Below the pieces are notes generated by a model. It had not been told where the DNA came from. It worked only from the letters and a program-made list of their open reading frames with translations, and ran no database searches. A DNA stretch of 64,000 nt from Photobacterium aquae (GTDB taxonomy: Bacteria; Pseudomonadota; Gammaproteobacteria; Enterobacterales; Vibrionaceae): positions 122,016 through 186,015 of the forward strand of contig NZ_LDOT01000011.1 of NCBI RefSeq assembly GCF_001029445.1. Direction: 5' to 3'. The translations under genes were made by a program, and so were the position numbers. Shown piece after piece: positions 18,307 through 27,329 of this stretch (within the stretch, counting starts at the first letter, position 1; each line of letters starts with the position of its first letter).

Positions 18307-19182
18307 TTACTCTTCGCTGTTATTTGACGCTGGCGCCAGTTCGACAATCTGGTTATCGATCAGGCGAGCCTTGCCGAGAAATACCGACATAAGGATCACC
18401 GCTTGCTGGGTGCCCTCGTCGATAGGCTGCAGGTTGGCTGCATCACGGATGTAGATTTCGTCTGGCTGCAGGCCGGCGGCACGTAGCTGGTCGCTGGCAT
18501 CGACGACAAGTTCAGCATAGTCGTTGCGGCCTCCGCGCATTTGGCTGCTGATCCAACGCATGGTTCGGGCCAGCACCGGTGCGCGCTGGCGCTCGTCAAC
18601 GGTTAGATAGCCATTGCGCGAGCTCATCGCTAGACCGTCCATCTCTCGGACTGTCGGTACGCCGATAATCTCGATGTCCATCGCCATATCAGCCACCATC
18701 TGGCGGATCAATGCCAGCTGTTGGAAGTCTTTTTCGCCGAAACAGGCCACATCCGGCTGAACGATATTGAACAGCTTGGTTACCACGGTAGAGACGCCAC
18801 GGAAGTGACTTGGGCGCAGGGCACCCTCTAGCATGGTGGATAGACCCGGGACGTCAACCGCTGTCTGGCGATCCAGCCCTGCCGGGTACATGACTTCCGG
18901 TGTCGGGGTGAAAACCAGATCAACACCTTCGGTGTTCAGTTTGGCGAGATCCTCATCCATGGTTCGTGGGTAGTTGTTGAGGTCATCGGCCTTGTCGAAC
19001 TGCATCGGGTTGACAAAAATGCTGACTACAACCACATCAGCCTGCTCGCGAGCCTTGCGAACTAGGGTCAGGTGGCCTTCGTGCAGGTTGCCCATGGTCG
19101 GGACAAAGGCAATCCGGCGGCCTTCACGGCGCCAGGTGCGTACTTGTTCACGAATAGGGGCAATCTCGGCGAATGTTTGCAT
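18307..19182 (-). CDS. panC: Pantothenate synthetase (pantoate--beta-alanine ligase)
   Basis: A 291-residue cytoplasmic enzyme joining pantoate and beta-alanine with ATP to give pantothenate, the vitamin B5 precursor of CoA. It has the nucleotidyltransferase HIGH-like motif in [10 protein letters not shown] (about 29-38), the GEKDFQQ segment and the KMSKS-like MSSRN. It follows panB by nine bases with AAGGAA as ribosome site, forming a panBC unit. panD, which supplies beta-alanine, is not in the window. Confidence 0.97.
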   Translation of the reverse strand: MQTFAEIAPIREQVRTWRREGRRIAFVPTMGNLHEGHLTLVRKAREQADVVVVSIFVNPMQFDKADDLNNYPRTMDEDLAKLNTEGVDLVFTPTPEVMYPAGLDRQTAVDVPGLSTMLEGALRPSHFRGVSTVVTKLFNIVQPDVACFGEKDFQQLALIRQMVADMAMDIEIIGVPTVREMDGLAMSSRNGYLTVDERQRAPVLARTMRWISSQMRGGRNDYAELVVDASDQLRAAGLQPDEIYIRDAANLQPIDEGTQQAVILMSVFLGKARLIDNQIVELAPASNNSEE

Positions 19183-19191
19183 CTTTATTCC

Positions 19192-19986
19192 TTATTCAAA
19201 GGTATGTTCCGGGCCCGGGAATATCCCGGCCTCGACATCTTCTAAGTATTTGGTCACGGCAGCGCGCATCTCGCCGGTTTCCGCCAAGTAATTCTTGGAA
19301 AAACGCGGGATGTAGTTGGCTGAAATGCCGAACATGTCATGCATCACCAGAATTTGCCCGTCGGTCGCATTCCCTGCGCCGATACCGATAACCGGTACCT
19401 CGACGGCCTTGGTGATTCGTTCGGCCAAACTGGCCGGAACGCATTCCAGCAAAATGATTTGTGCGCCGGCATTTTTAAGCAGAATAGCATCTTTTACCAT
19501 TTGCTCAGCGTGGTCGGAATCACGTCCTTGCACTTTATAGCCGCCAAAAATATTTACTGACTGAGGTGTCAGGCCCAAGTGGGCGCAGACGGGTACCGCG
19601 CGCTCGGTCAGTTTGGTGACGGTTTCCGCCAACCAGGCACCGCCTTCGAGCTTGACCATGTTGGCCCCGGCGCGCATCAGCACGGCGGCGTTCTCACAGG
19701 CTTGCTCTGGGGTGCTATAGCTCATAAATGGCATGTCGGCCATCAAGAGCGAATTTGGGCTACCGGCCCGTACACAACGGGTATGGTAGGCAATGTCATC
19801 AATGCTGACCGGCAGGGTATCGGGTTTCCCTTGCAGTACCATGCCGAGTGAGTCGCCAACGAGCATGACAGGCATGTCTTGCTGTTCGAAAAGTTGGGCA
19901 AAACTGGCATCGTAGGCAGTCACTGACGCGAACTTACGACCTTCTTTCTTCCATTTCATCAGGTCGTTGATGGTGATCTTTTTCAT
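19192..19986 (-). CDS. panB: 3-methyl-2-oxobutanoate hydroxymethyltransferase
   Basis: A 264-residue enzyme adding a one-carbon unit from methylene-tetrahydrofolate to ketoisovalerate, the first committed step of pantothenate synthesis. The Mg-binding [11 protein letters not shown] (about 42-52), the catalytic-site AHLGLTPQ and IGIGAG motifs are present. Length is standard. A GGGAG ribosome site precedes it, 30 bases after folK, so folK-panB-panC may be one transcript. Confidence 0.97.
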   Translation of the reverse strand: MKKITINDLMKWKKEGRKFASVTAYDASFAQLFEQQDMPVMLVGDSLGMVLQGKPDTLPVSIDDIAYHTRCVRAGSPNSLLMADMPFMSYSTPEQACENAAVLMRAGANMVKLEGGAWLAETVTKLTERAVPVCAHLGLTPQSVNIFGGYKVQGRDSDHAEQMVKDAILLKNAGAQIILLECVPASLAERITKAVEVPVIGIGAGNATDGQILVMHDMFGISANYIPRFSKNYLAETGEMRAAVTKYLEDVEAGIFPGPEHTFE

Positions 19987-20016
19987 CTTTTCTCCCTTTA
20001 AGCGTTGAGCCTGTAT

Positions 20017-20502
20017 TCAGACGTTCCAGACAGCCAAGCCGTTTCTGTCCACGCTGGCAAGCAGCGTTTTCAGCGGGGTGTTGTCCGGCAGCACCAGATC
20101 GGGTGCAATTTCTGCGAGTGGGTAGAGTACGAACTCGCGAATATTCATTCCATAATGCGGCACGGTCAGGCGGTCGCAGTGGTGTACCAGCGAGCCGTAG
20201 AGCACGATATCGAGGTCCAGGGTACGAGGCCCCCAGCGCTCGGCCTTGCGCACGCGGCCGTGCAGTTGCTCAATTGACTGGGTGCAGTCAAGCAACGCCA
20301 GCGGCGATAAGTCGGTATCGACCGCCACCACGGCATTGATATAGTCCGGCTGGTCCTGTGGGCCCATCGGGGTGCTGCTGTAGAGCGATGATACCGCCAC
20401 GACCTCAAGATCCGGCTGGTCGCGAAGGGCCTTTATAGCACTGTTGGCCTGGGCGACGGGATCGCCCAGGTTACTGCCGATAGCGATATAGGCTCGGGTC
20501 AT
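20017..20502 (-). CDS. folK: 6-hydroxymethyl-dihydropterin pyrophosphokinase
   Basis: A 161-residue folate-pathway enzyme transferring pyrophosphate from ATP to the pterin alcohol. The N-terminal [10 protein letters not shown] and the signature [11 protein letters not shown] (about 90-100) mark HPPK. Its start overlaps the pcnB stop by four bases, the arrangement found in E. coli. Confidence 0.96.
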   Translation of the reverse strand: MTRAYIAIGSNLGDPVAQANSAIKALRDQPDLEVVAVSSLYSSTPMGPQDQPDYINAVVAVDTDLSPLALLDCTQSIEQLHGRVRKAERWGPRTLDLDIVLYGSLVHHCDRLTVPHYGMNIREFVLYPLAEIAPDLVLPDNTPLKTLLASVDRNGLAVWNV

Positions 20503-21920
20503 GATGATTTGGCCTGCGGCTTCTTGCGGCGGGCTGGACGGCGGCGGCGGCGTGATGTGGCCGACGAACCGTTGTTGTTAAAGTCAATCACCATTTTGTT
20601 GCGGTGGTTGCGGTCACCGTGCTGGAAGCTCTCCCACCATTGGGCCAGCTCGGCAACATCTTTGCCTTCGAATTTGCCTCGGATTTCGAGGAAGTCGAAG
20701 GCCGCTCGGAACTTCGGATGCTCCATCATCTTGAATGCGCGCTTGCCACTGCGGCGGCTAAAGCGCATTTGCTGCTGCCAAATGTCACGGACCGTATTGG
20801 TATGGCGGCGTGGGATGGCGATGCTCTTAACCTGTTCATCCAGTAGGTCATTGGCAGCTACCATGAACGCATCATAGTAAGACAGGCCGCTGGCAAACGA
20901 GATTTCCTCGGCTCGGATAGTCGCCGGATACCACAGCATAGCCGCAAACATGAACGCAGGGTTGATCCGCTTTCCTTCTGCAACGCGCTTGTCTGTTGCA
21001 TCAAGGATGTGCTCAAGCATTTTTTCTGTCTGGCTGCTCTGATCTTCGGTGAAGTGGTCAGACAGCAGCGGGAACAGTTGCTGGAACAGGTTGTATTCGC
21101 GCAGTAGCTTGTAGGTGGCAAGGCCGTTGCCCGATTGCAGCAGCTTCAGGCTTTCTTCGAACAGACGGGCGGCCGGGATATCAAGCAGCAAGGTCGATAG
21201 ACGCTTGATTGGCTCGGCGGTGCTGGCCTCGATCTCCATATCCAGCTTGGCGGCGAAGCGCACAGCGCGCAGCATTCGAACCGGGTCTTCGCGGTAGCGG
21301 GTTTCCGGATCGCCGATCAGGCGGATAATACGGTTCTCGAGGTCGTCTACGCCATTGACGTAGTCGGCAATCGAAAAGTCCTGAATGTTGTAATACAGGG
21401 CATTGATGGTGAAGTCGCGGCGTTCTGCGTCTTCTTCGATACTGCCGTAGACGTTGTCACGCAGCAGCATCCCTTCTTGGCTCTGGGCCGAGATATTGTT
21501 TTTCTTGTCCTGTGGACTAGGCTTGGCATCGGAGTGGTGGCCTCGGAAGGTCGCCACTTCGATGACATCACGGCCGAACAAGATATGGGCCAGGCGAAAA
21601 CGGCGTCCGATCAGGCGACAGTTGCGAAACAGCTGCTTGATTTCTTCCGGTGTCGCATTGGTGGCGATATCGAAGTCTTTTGGTTGTTTGTCCAACAGGA
21701 GATCACGAACCCCTCCGCCGACCAAATAGGCGTCAAAACCTGCTTTGTTCAGGCGATAAAGGACCTTCAGCGCGTTTTCGCTGATATCTTTACGTGAAAT
21801 GCCGTGCTCTTGGCGTTGATAGATTTGCAAGGCCTGTTCCCCGCTATCGAGATTACTACTATTTCGATTCAATATGTTACGGCAAAAGCTGGCGACTCGA
21901 TTAAAGATAATACACCTCAT
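20499..21920 (-). CDS. pcnB: Poly(A) polymerase I
   Basis: Adds poly(A) tails to RNA 3' ends, promoting decay. The class II nucleotidyltransferase head [11 protein letters not shown]...KDFDIAT (about 60-80) carries the catalytic Asp pair, and RRDFTINAL and [23 protein letters not shown] follow. The C-terminus is an arginine/lysine tail for RNA binding, as in E. coli. The start is uncertain: the only nearby ATG (21918-21920) sits just ahead of, and partly overlaps, the sole Shine-Dalgarno-like GAGGTG. Alignment with E. coli PcnB, whose initiator is the rare AUU, points to the ATC at 21906-21908 or the ATT just before it. I give the ATG coordinate as the outer limit. Confidence 0.93.
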   Translation of the reverse strand: MRCIIFNRVASFCRNILNRNSSNLDSGEQALQIYQRQEHGISRKDISENALKVLYRLNKAGFDAYLVGGGVRDLLLDKQPKDFDIATNATPEEIKQLFRNCRLIGRRFRLAHILFGRDVIEVATFRGHHSDAKPSPQDKKNNISAQSQEGMLLRDNVYGSIEEDAERRDFTINALYYNIQDFSIADYVNGVDDLENRIIRLIGDPETRYREDPVRMLRAVRFAAKLDMEIEASTAEPIKRLSTLLLDIPAARLFEESLKLLQSGNGLATYKLLREYNLFQQLFPLLSDHFTEDQSSQTEKMLEHILDATDKRVAEGKRINPAFMFAAMLWYPATIRAEEISFASGLSYYDAFMVAANDLLDEQVKSIAIPRRHTNTVRDIWQQQMRFSRRSGKRAFKMMEHPKFRAAFDFLEIRGKFEGKDVAELAQWWESFQHGDRNHRNKMVIDFNNNGSSATSRRRRRPARRKKPQAKSS

Positions 21921-21993
21921 GAATGTGATTCGGATTCAACAAACAGCCGCATATCATATATCACGGCGAGGATTTTGAGAATGCCGTACTGGG

Positions 21994-22884
21994 TTACAGC
22001 TCGGTTTCGAGGGTGATTGCGGTTGTTTTTGGCAACTTTTCCAGCTGCCAGTTTTCGCCGCCCCAGCGAAGAATCTCTGCTAGAGACGATGCCATCAGGT
22101 CATCATCCGGTCTCATCCCCAAAAATCGCATCGCAGCCAGCAGGGCCGGTTTGGGGTGCTGCTTGTCGATGGCCGGGGCATGGTTCTGCTTAGATAGCTT
22201 GTTGCCGTTTGTTGTTACCGCAAGGGGCAGGTGGACATAGCTGACCTCCTGCTGGCCTAGCTGGCGGTAAAGGCTGATCTGGCGGCCGGTTGGCTCGATC
22301 AGATCGGCACCGCGTACGACTTCTGTGACACCCTGTTCGATATCATCGAGCACGACCGCGAGGTTGTAGGCGAAGAGCCCGTCCCGGCGGCGGATGATGA
22401 AATCTTCTTCCGCTAAGGCTCGCGGGATGGCGATTTGGCCATGGAGCTGGTCTGTAAAAGCGGTGACCGGCTGGGTCATACGTAGTCGGATGGCACTGTC
22501 GGCAGCAGGCAACTGCTGGTCTCGGCAGGTGCCTGGATAGAAACCGCCAGCCTCTTTAATTTGCTTACGGCTACATCGGCAATAGTAGGCCTGGCCTTGG
22601 CTCAGCCATGTGTCGATTTGGCCTTGGTAGACCGGGTGGCGCTGGCTTTGGTAGATCACCGTGCCGTCCCAGTGCAGCCCGTAGGCCTCAAGTGTACGCA
22701 GGATGTCATCGGCGGCACCCGGCATTTCCCGAGGCGGGTCGAGGTCTTCCATGCGGACCAGCCACTGGCCCTGCTGGGAGCGGGCTTGCAGGTAGCTGCC
22801 GAGGGCGGCGACCAGCGAGCCGAAATGCAGCGGGCCCGACGGTGAGGGCGCAAAGCGTCCGATATAATCTGTCTTTGTAGTCAT
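21994..22884 (-). CDS. gluQ: Glutamyl-Q tRNA(Asp) synthetase
   Basis: A 296-residue truncated glutamyl-tRNA synthetase paralogue that attaches glutamate to queuosine in tRNA(Asp). Motifs are GRFAPSPSGPLHFGSL (HIGH-type, about 9-24), the zinc site CRC...Y...C near 100-120, and KLSKQNHA (KMSKS-type). The anticodon-binding domain is absent, as expected. I start at the ATG at 22884; a TTG two codons earlier is less likely. It lies behind dksA, as in other gammaproteobacteria. Confidence 0.95.
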   Translation of the reverse strand: MTTKTDYIGRFAPSPSGPLHFGSLVAALGSYLQARSQQGQWLVRMEDLDPPREMPGAADDILRTLEAYGLHWDGTVIYQSQRHPVYQGQIDTWLSQGQAYYCRCSRKQIKEAGGFYPGTCRDQQLPAADSAIRLRMTQPVTAFTDQLHGQIAIPRALAEEDFIIRRRDGLFAYNLAVVLDDIEQGVTEVVRGADLIEPTGRQISLYRQLGQQEVSYVHLPLAVTTNGNKLSKQNHAPAIDKQHPKPALLAAMRFLGMRPDDDLMASSLAEILRWGGENWQLEKLPKTTAITLETEL

Positions 22885-22902
22885 AAGCAAATCACTGAAA
22901 TG

Positions 22903-22928
22903 AAAGAGGGAGCCAACGCTCCCTCTTC
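22903..22928 (-). terminator. Hairpin after dksA
   Basis: GAGGGAGC-CAAC-GCTCCCTC is a perfect stem followed on the minus strand by TTTCATTTC. It probably terminates part of dksA transcription before gluQ. Confidence 0.7.
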
Positions 22929-22955
22929 ATAGAATGGTAGGTATACCCTAGGGTA

Positions 22956-23405
22956 TTAACCTGCCATTTGTTTTTCTTTGATCTCTGCCAGTGTCTTGCA
23001 GTCAATACATAGTTCTGCAGTAGGGCGAGCTTCTAGGCGGCGGATACCGATTTCGATACCGCAAGAGTCACAGAAGCCGAAATCGTCATCTTCGATACGT
23101 TGAAGAGTCTTCTCGATTTTCTTGATTAGCTTGCGCTCGCGGTCGCGGTTGCGCAGTTCTAGGCTGAACTCTTCTTCCTGGGCTGCTCGGTCAACCGGAT
23201 CAGGGAAGTTCGAAGCTTCATCCTGCATATGGTTGACAGTTCGGCCAACTTCTTCGCGTAATTGGTTACGCCAAGCGCCAAGAATTTTGCGAAAATGGTT
23301 AAGCTGCGCTTCACCCATATACTCTTCGCCGGCTTGTTCTTGGTATGGCTCAACCTCAGCAATAGCCAGGATGCCCAGCGATTTTTTTACTTTGCTCTCT
23401 GGCAT
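22956..23405 (-). CDS. dksA: RNA polymerase-binding transcription factor DksA
   Basis: A 149-residue factor that enters the RNA polymerase secondary channel and, with ppGpp, mediates the stringent response. The coiled-coil tip aspartates are D69 and D72 (E. coli D71, D74). The zinc finger is C112, C115, C133, C136. A strong AGGAG ribosome site lies 8 bases before the ATG. The two tRNA arrays in this window have GC-rich discriminators of the sort DksA/ppGpp would act on. Confidence 0.98.
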   Translation of the reverse strand: MPESKVKKSLGILAIAEVEPYQEQAGEEYMGEAQLNHFRKILGAWRNQLREEVGRTVNHMQDEASNFPDPVDRAAQEEEFSLELRNRDRERKLIKKIEKTLQRIEDDDFGFCDSCGIEIGIRRLEARPTAELCIDCKTLAEIKEKQMAG

Positions 23406-23542
23406 ATAGCATCTCCTAATATACCTGTATAACCGTCACTGGTTAATTTGGGGCGGTATCTATAGCAGAAAGGGTCTGGTGTGGCAATCGCTGCATATAT
23501 TCAATTTTATACCAATGTGAAGAAACCATCACTTTGGTCGTG

Positions 23543-24247
23543 CTACTGGTTGAAATTTATGCGTCGCTCAAGATAGATATCATACTGTGTCAATACCGCT
23601 TTGTAACACAGGATTTCTACGCCGGCCTTTTCTGCTTCTTGGATTAATGAAAAATAGTCCGGGTCTATATGGTGGGCCACAGAAACATTTTCAATCCCTG
23701 AATGCAAAATTGCGAAAAAAAGTATGGCACGGTTTCCGCTTTGTGCCATGTCTATTAATTCCCTCAGGTGCTTTTGCCCCCGAGTGGTCACCGCGTCGGG
23801 GAAATAGCCCCGATCCTCTTCCAGCAACGTGACGCTTTTCACTTCAATATAGCAGTCAGGTTTCCCTTCTGCCTGCAGCAAGATATCTATCCTGCTGTTT
23901 TCTTTACCATACTTCACTTCTGTACGGAGGGAAGAATAGCCACTTAATTCTGTGACAGTATCGCGATTTATTGCTTCCGCGACTAACCGGTTTGCCTGCA
24001 CGGTATTGACGCAAATAGTGTGTCCCTGTGCAGTTTCCGCCAGTTCCCAGCTGCAGGGGTATTTGCGCTTGGGGTTGTCGGACGTCGAGTACCAGACGGT
24101 GTTGCCCGGCTCGGCGCAGCCCGTCATAGCGCCGGTATTGGCGCAATGGATGGTGGTGACGGAGCCATCGGGCAATGTGACGTCGGCCAGAAAGCGTTTG
24201 TAGCGTTTGATCAGGGTTGCCTGTTGCAGCGGCGGGGAAAATTTCAT
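23543..24247 (-). CDS. sfsA: Sugar fermentation stimulation protein SfsA homologue
   Basis: A 234-residue protein matching E. coli SfsA from [19 protein letters not shown] onward. It contains an OB-like N-terminal part and a nuclease-like C-terminal core (RIDILLQ...[10 protein letters not shown]). E. coli SfsA was described as affecting maltose genes and binding DNA; the true function is unsettled. I use the ATG at 24247, where homology begins, instead of a longer frame. Confidence 0.95.
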   Translation of the reverse strand: MKFSPPLQQATLIKRYKRFLADVTLPDGSVTTIHCANTGAMTGCAEPGNTVWYSTSDNPKRKYPCSWELAETAQGHTICVNTVQANRLVAEAINRDTVTELSGYSSLRTEVKYGKENSRIDILLQAEGKPDCYIEVKSVTLLEEDRGYFPDAVTTRGQKHLRELIDMAQSGNRAILFFAILHSGIENVSVAHHIDPDYFSLIQEAEKAGVEILCYKAVLTQYDIYLERRINFNQ

Positions 24248-24257
24248 CTTTCTTCCT

Positions 24258-24803
24258 TTAATTGGGGGCCAGCGGCCAGTCGGCGATGCAGGTATAACGA
24301 ACACTGCCACCGTGAGGGGCTGGCTCGGAAATATACAGCCCGAACCGGCGAAAGTGAAACCGGAGCGGGAGCGTTGACACAGGGGGAGTTGGTTTGCCGG
24401 GAACGGATTTCGCGAGGGTGATATGTGGAAGGTAGGGGCGGTGTTCGGTGGGCAGGCCGCAGGCCGCGGTGGTATCTCGGAGCTGGCTGGCCAGATCCTG
24501 CAGGGCCGGGGGAGGCGATGAGGTGCCGAGCCAGAGGATACGGCTGCGTGCCCAGTAGCCTAGTTGATCGAGGCAAATATGGAATTGGGGGACTGGGGCT
24601 ATCCGGGCGGCGGATCGCTCCAGGGACTGCCGCACTGCCGGTGCCACACTGCCGACAAAGGCCAAGGTGAGATGAAGGTTGTCGACGGGGACGGGACGGC
24701 AGTTTCGGGGGAGTCCCGATAGGGTTTGGCGGAGCTTCGGGTAATCCGCGCTGTTTTTGTCCGGCTCAAGAGCAAAGAACAGCCGCTGTTTTTTCTCTTT
24801 CAT
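24258..24803 (-). CDS. thpR: RNA 2',3'-cyclic phosphodiesterase (2H family)
   Basis: A 181-residue 2H phosphoesterase that opens 2',3'-cyclic phosphates on RNA ends (formerly LigT, 2'-5' RNA ligase). Both catalytic HxTx motifs are visible as HLTL and HITL. I start at the ATG at 24803 ([12 protein letters not shown]) because the core fold begins there; a GTG 13 codons upstream is an alternative. Ten bases before sfsA on the same strand, divergent from hrpB. Confidence 0.92.
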   Translation of the reverse strand: MKEKKQRLFFALEPDKNSADYPKLRQTLSGLPRNCRPVPVDNLHLTLAFVGSVAPAVRQSLERSAARIAPVPQFHICLDQLGYWARSRILWLGTSSPPPALQDLASQLRDTTAACGLPTEHRPYLPHITLAKSVPGKPTPPVSTLPLRFHFRRFGLYISEPAPHGGSVRYTCIADWPLAPN

Positions 24804-24854
24804 GGCAGTAAGGTACAATTGGGTTTGAATTGAATATGACACAAGGTGCTCCCA

Positions 24855-27320
24855 TTGTCACAGCTGCCAATCGATGACGTTCTGCCGGATTTGCTGGCCC
24901 GCCTGCAAACGCATTCCCAACTGATCCTTAAGGCCCCGCCGGGGGCGGGTAAGTCAACCCGCCTGCCGCTGGTTTTGTTGCAGCAGGCTGCGCTTGAGGG
25001 GCGAATAGTTCTGCTTGAGCCCCGTCGGTTGGCGGCGCGCAATATTGCCCGTTATCTGGCGTCCCAGCTTGGGGAGAAGGTCGGGGAGACGATAGGCTTG
25101 CGGGTGAGGGGAGAGACAAGGGTCAGCACCCGCACCCGGCTCGAAATTGTGACGGAAGGCGTCATGACCCGGATGCTGCAGCAGGATCCCGAGCTTGAAG
25201 GGGTTTCGCTGCTGATCTTCGATGAATTCCACGAGCGCAGTATCCATGCCGATACGTCGTTGGCTCTGGCGCTGGAAGTGCAGGAGGCACTGCGTGACGA
25301 TCTCCGGATCCTCGTCATGTCGGCCACTCTTGATGAGGAGGCACTGAGCGAGCTTCTGCCTGAGGCGGCTTACGTGGAGTCGCTGGGGCGTTGCTATCCG
25401 GTATCATTTCGTTATAAGACGTTGTCAGAACAGACCCATTGGCTGGAGCCTGCTAGCCGGGAGGTGATATCGCTATTGGGGCAGGAGCCGGGGGCGATGC
25501 TGGTATTTTTGCCCGGCGCAGGGGAAATACGGCGCATGGCGGAGCTGCTTGCCGATAAGGTCGGCGAGGAGGTGATAGTCGCTCCTTTATATGGCCAGCT
25601 TAGCGGCGGCGTCCAGCAGCAGGCGATCACCCCGGCCCCTAGCGGCCAGCGCAAGGTGGTGCTGGCGACCAATATTGCCGAGACCAGCCTGACGATTGAG
25701 GGGATCCGGTTGGTGGTTGACTGCGGGTATGAGCGTATTGCCAAGTGGGACCCGAAAACCGGGATCAGCCGGCTGGACGTGGTGAGGATTGCCCGTTCGT
25801 CTGCCGAGCAGCGTGCCGGCCGAGCCGGGCGACTGGAGCCGGGAGTCTGTCTGCGTCTATACAGCGAGGAGCAGTTGTCACGTCAGCCTGCCGTGCCGCA
25901 GCCCGAGATCCTGCGTGCGGATCTGACGTCGCTGGCGATGGAGCTTGCCCAGTGGGGCTGCCTCGATGCCCGCGATCTACGCTGGCTGGACACACCACCG
26001 TCTGTCACGTTGCAGCTGTCTCGACAGTTGCTGTTGATGCTCGGTGCGCTGGACGAACGTGGCCAGTTGACCGATAAAGGGCGGCAGATCCAACAGTTCG
26101 GTGCAGAACCGCGCCATGCGGCAATTCTGGCAGCGGGCCAGGCATTCGGTGGTGGTGCAATCGCCACTGCCGCGATGATGGTCGCCCTGCTCGAGGAGCC
26201 GCCGCGCGGGCAGGCCAGTCCCGATCTCCATTTCCAGTTGTCGCTGCTTGAGGATGGCCGCTTGGCCAAGGGCAAGCAGTATCTACAGCGTGCCGGCCAG
26301 CATCTGGCCAAAATGAATGCGAGCGAACAGCCCCTGCGACTCGACAGCCGCTGGTTGGCGCCTTTGTTGGCGGCGGGTTACCCTGACAGGATAGCGCTGT
26401 CGCGAGGTCTTGACGGGCGCTACCAGCTGGCCAATGGCCAAGGGGCGATGCTGATGCCCGATGAGCCGATGGCGGGTGAGTCGATGCTGGTGGTCGCGGA
26501 TATTGTCAAAACTCGGCAGGGTGACAGCCGGATCTTCTCGGCGCTAGCGGCGGATCTGGATACGCTCCGAGAGGCATTGCCGGATATGTTCTGCGAGCGT
26601 GAATGGTTGGATTGGGATGACGGCAAGGGAAGGCTGGTGGCCGAGAAGCAGCTGTGCTGCGGCAAGCTGATCTTGGCTCGGGCTGCAATGGCCGAGCCGG
26701 ATCCGGGCAAGGCCAGCGAGGCGCTGCTCAATGCGATAGCCCGCAAGGGGCTGGGCGTTCTGCCGTGGAATGAGGCGACAGAAAATCTTCTTGTCAGGGT
26801 GCGTTGTGCAGCCGAGTGGCTGCCAGAGCTGGGTTTGCCTGAGATGGATGAAGACAGCTTGCTGATGAACCTCAATGAGTGGCTGCTGCCTTATATGCAG
26901 GGGGTTAAAACCCTTAAAGCTATCGACAAAATTGACTTGCTTGCCGCACTCGAGGCTCGCCTCGGCTGGCATAATAAGCAGGCATTGGATGCGGCACTGC
27001 CAACCCATTACCAAGTGCCGACCGGCTCGCGCTATGCCATTCGCTACCAGCTGGGCCAGCACCCCGTACTGGCGGTAAAGCTGCAGGAAATGTTTGGAGA
27101 GCAGGCATCACCGATGATTGCTAACGGCAAGGTGGCGGTGGTGCTGGAGTTGCTGTCACCGGCCCAGCGGCCATTGCAAATAACCCGCGATCTGGCTGCG
27201 TTCTGGGCCGGATCATACCGAGAAGTGCAGAAAGAAATGAAGGGGCGCTATCCCAAGCACCCGTGGCCGGATGATCCGGCAACCCATGCACCGACCCGCA
27301 AAACCAAAAAGTATATGTAG
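24855..27320 (+). CDS. hrpB: ATP-dependent RNA helicase HrpB
   Basis: A DEAH-type helicase of about 821 residues whose cellular role is still unclear in E. coli. Walker A is APPGAGKST, motif II is DEFH and motif III SAT; motif VI (QRAGRAGRLEPG) is complete, and the HrpB-specific C-terminal domain ends with KEMKGRYPKHPWPDDPA. I choose the TTG at 24855 since MSQLPIDDVLPDLL then aligns with the E. coli start MSSLPVAAVLPELL and AAGGTG is correctly spaced; the GTG at 24846 would lie within that ribosome site. mrcB follows by nine bases. Confidence 0.95.
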   Translation: MSQLPIDDVLPDLLARLQTHSQLILKAPPGAGKSTRLPLVLLQQAALEGRIVLLEPRRLAARNIARYLASQLGEKVGETIGLRVRGETRVSTRTRLEIVTEGVMTRMLQQDPELEGVSLLIFDEFHERSIHADTSLALALEVQEALRDDLRILVMSATLDEEALSELLPEAAYVESLGRCYPVSFRYKTLSEQTHWLEPASREVISLLGQEPGAMLVFLPGAGEIRRMAELLADKVGEEVIVAPLYGQLSGGVQQQAITPAPSGQRKVVLATNIAETSLTIEGIRLVVDCGYERIAKWDPKTGISRLDVVRIARSSAEQRAGRAGRLEPGVCLRLYSEEQLSRQPAVPQPEILRADLTSLAMELAQWGCLDARDLRWLDTPPSVTLQLSRQLLLMLGALDERGQLTDKGRQIQQFGAEPRHAAILAAGQAFGGGAIATAAMMVALLEEPPRGQASPDLHFQLSLLEDGRLAKGKQYLQRAGQHLAKMNASEQPLRLDSRWLAPLLAAGYPDRIALSRGLDGRYQLANGQGAMLMPDEPMAGESMLVVADIVKTRQGDSRIFSALAADLDTLREALPDMFCEREWLDWDDGKGRLVAEKQLCCGKLILARAAMAEPDPGKASEALLNAIARKGLGVLPWNEATENLLVRVRCAAEWLPELGLPEMDEDSLLMNLNEWLLPYMQGVKTLKAIDKIDLLAALEARLGWHNKQALDAALPTHYQVPTGSRYAIRYQLGQHPVLAVKLQEMFGEQASPMIANGKVAVVLELLSPAQRPLQITRDLAAFWAGSYREVQKEMKGRYPKHPWPDDPATHAPTRKTKKYM

Positions 27321-27329
27321 AGTGCGATC

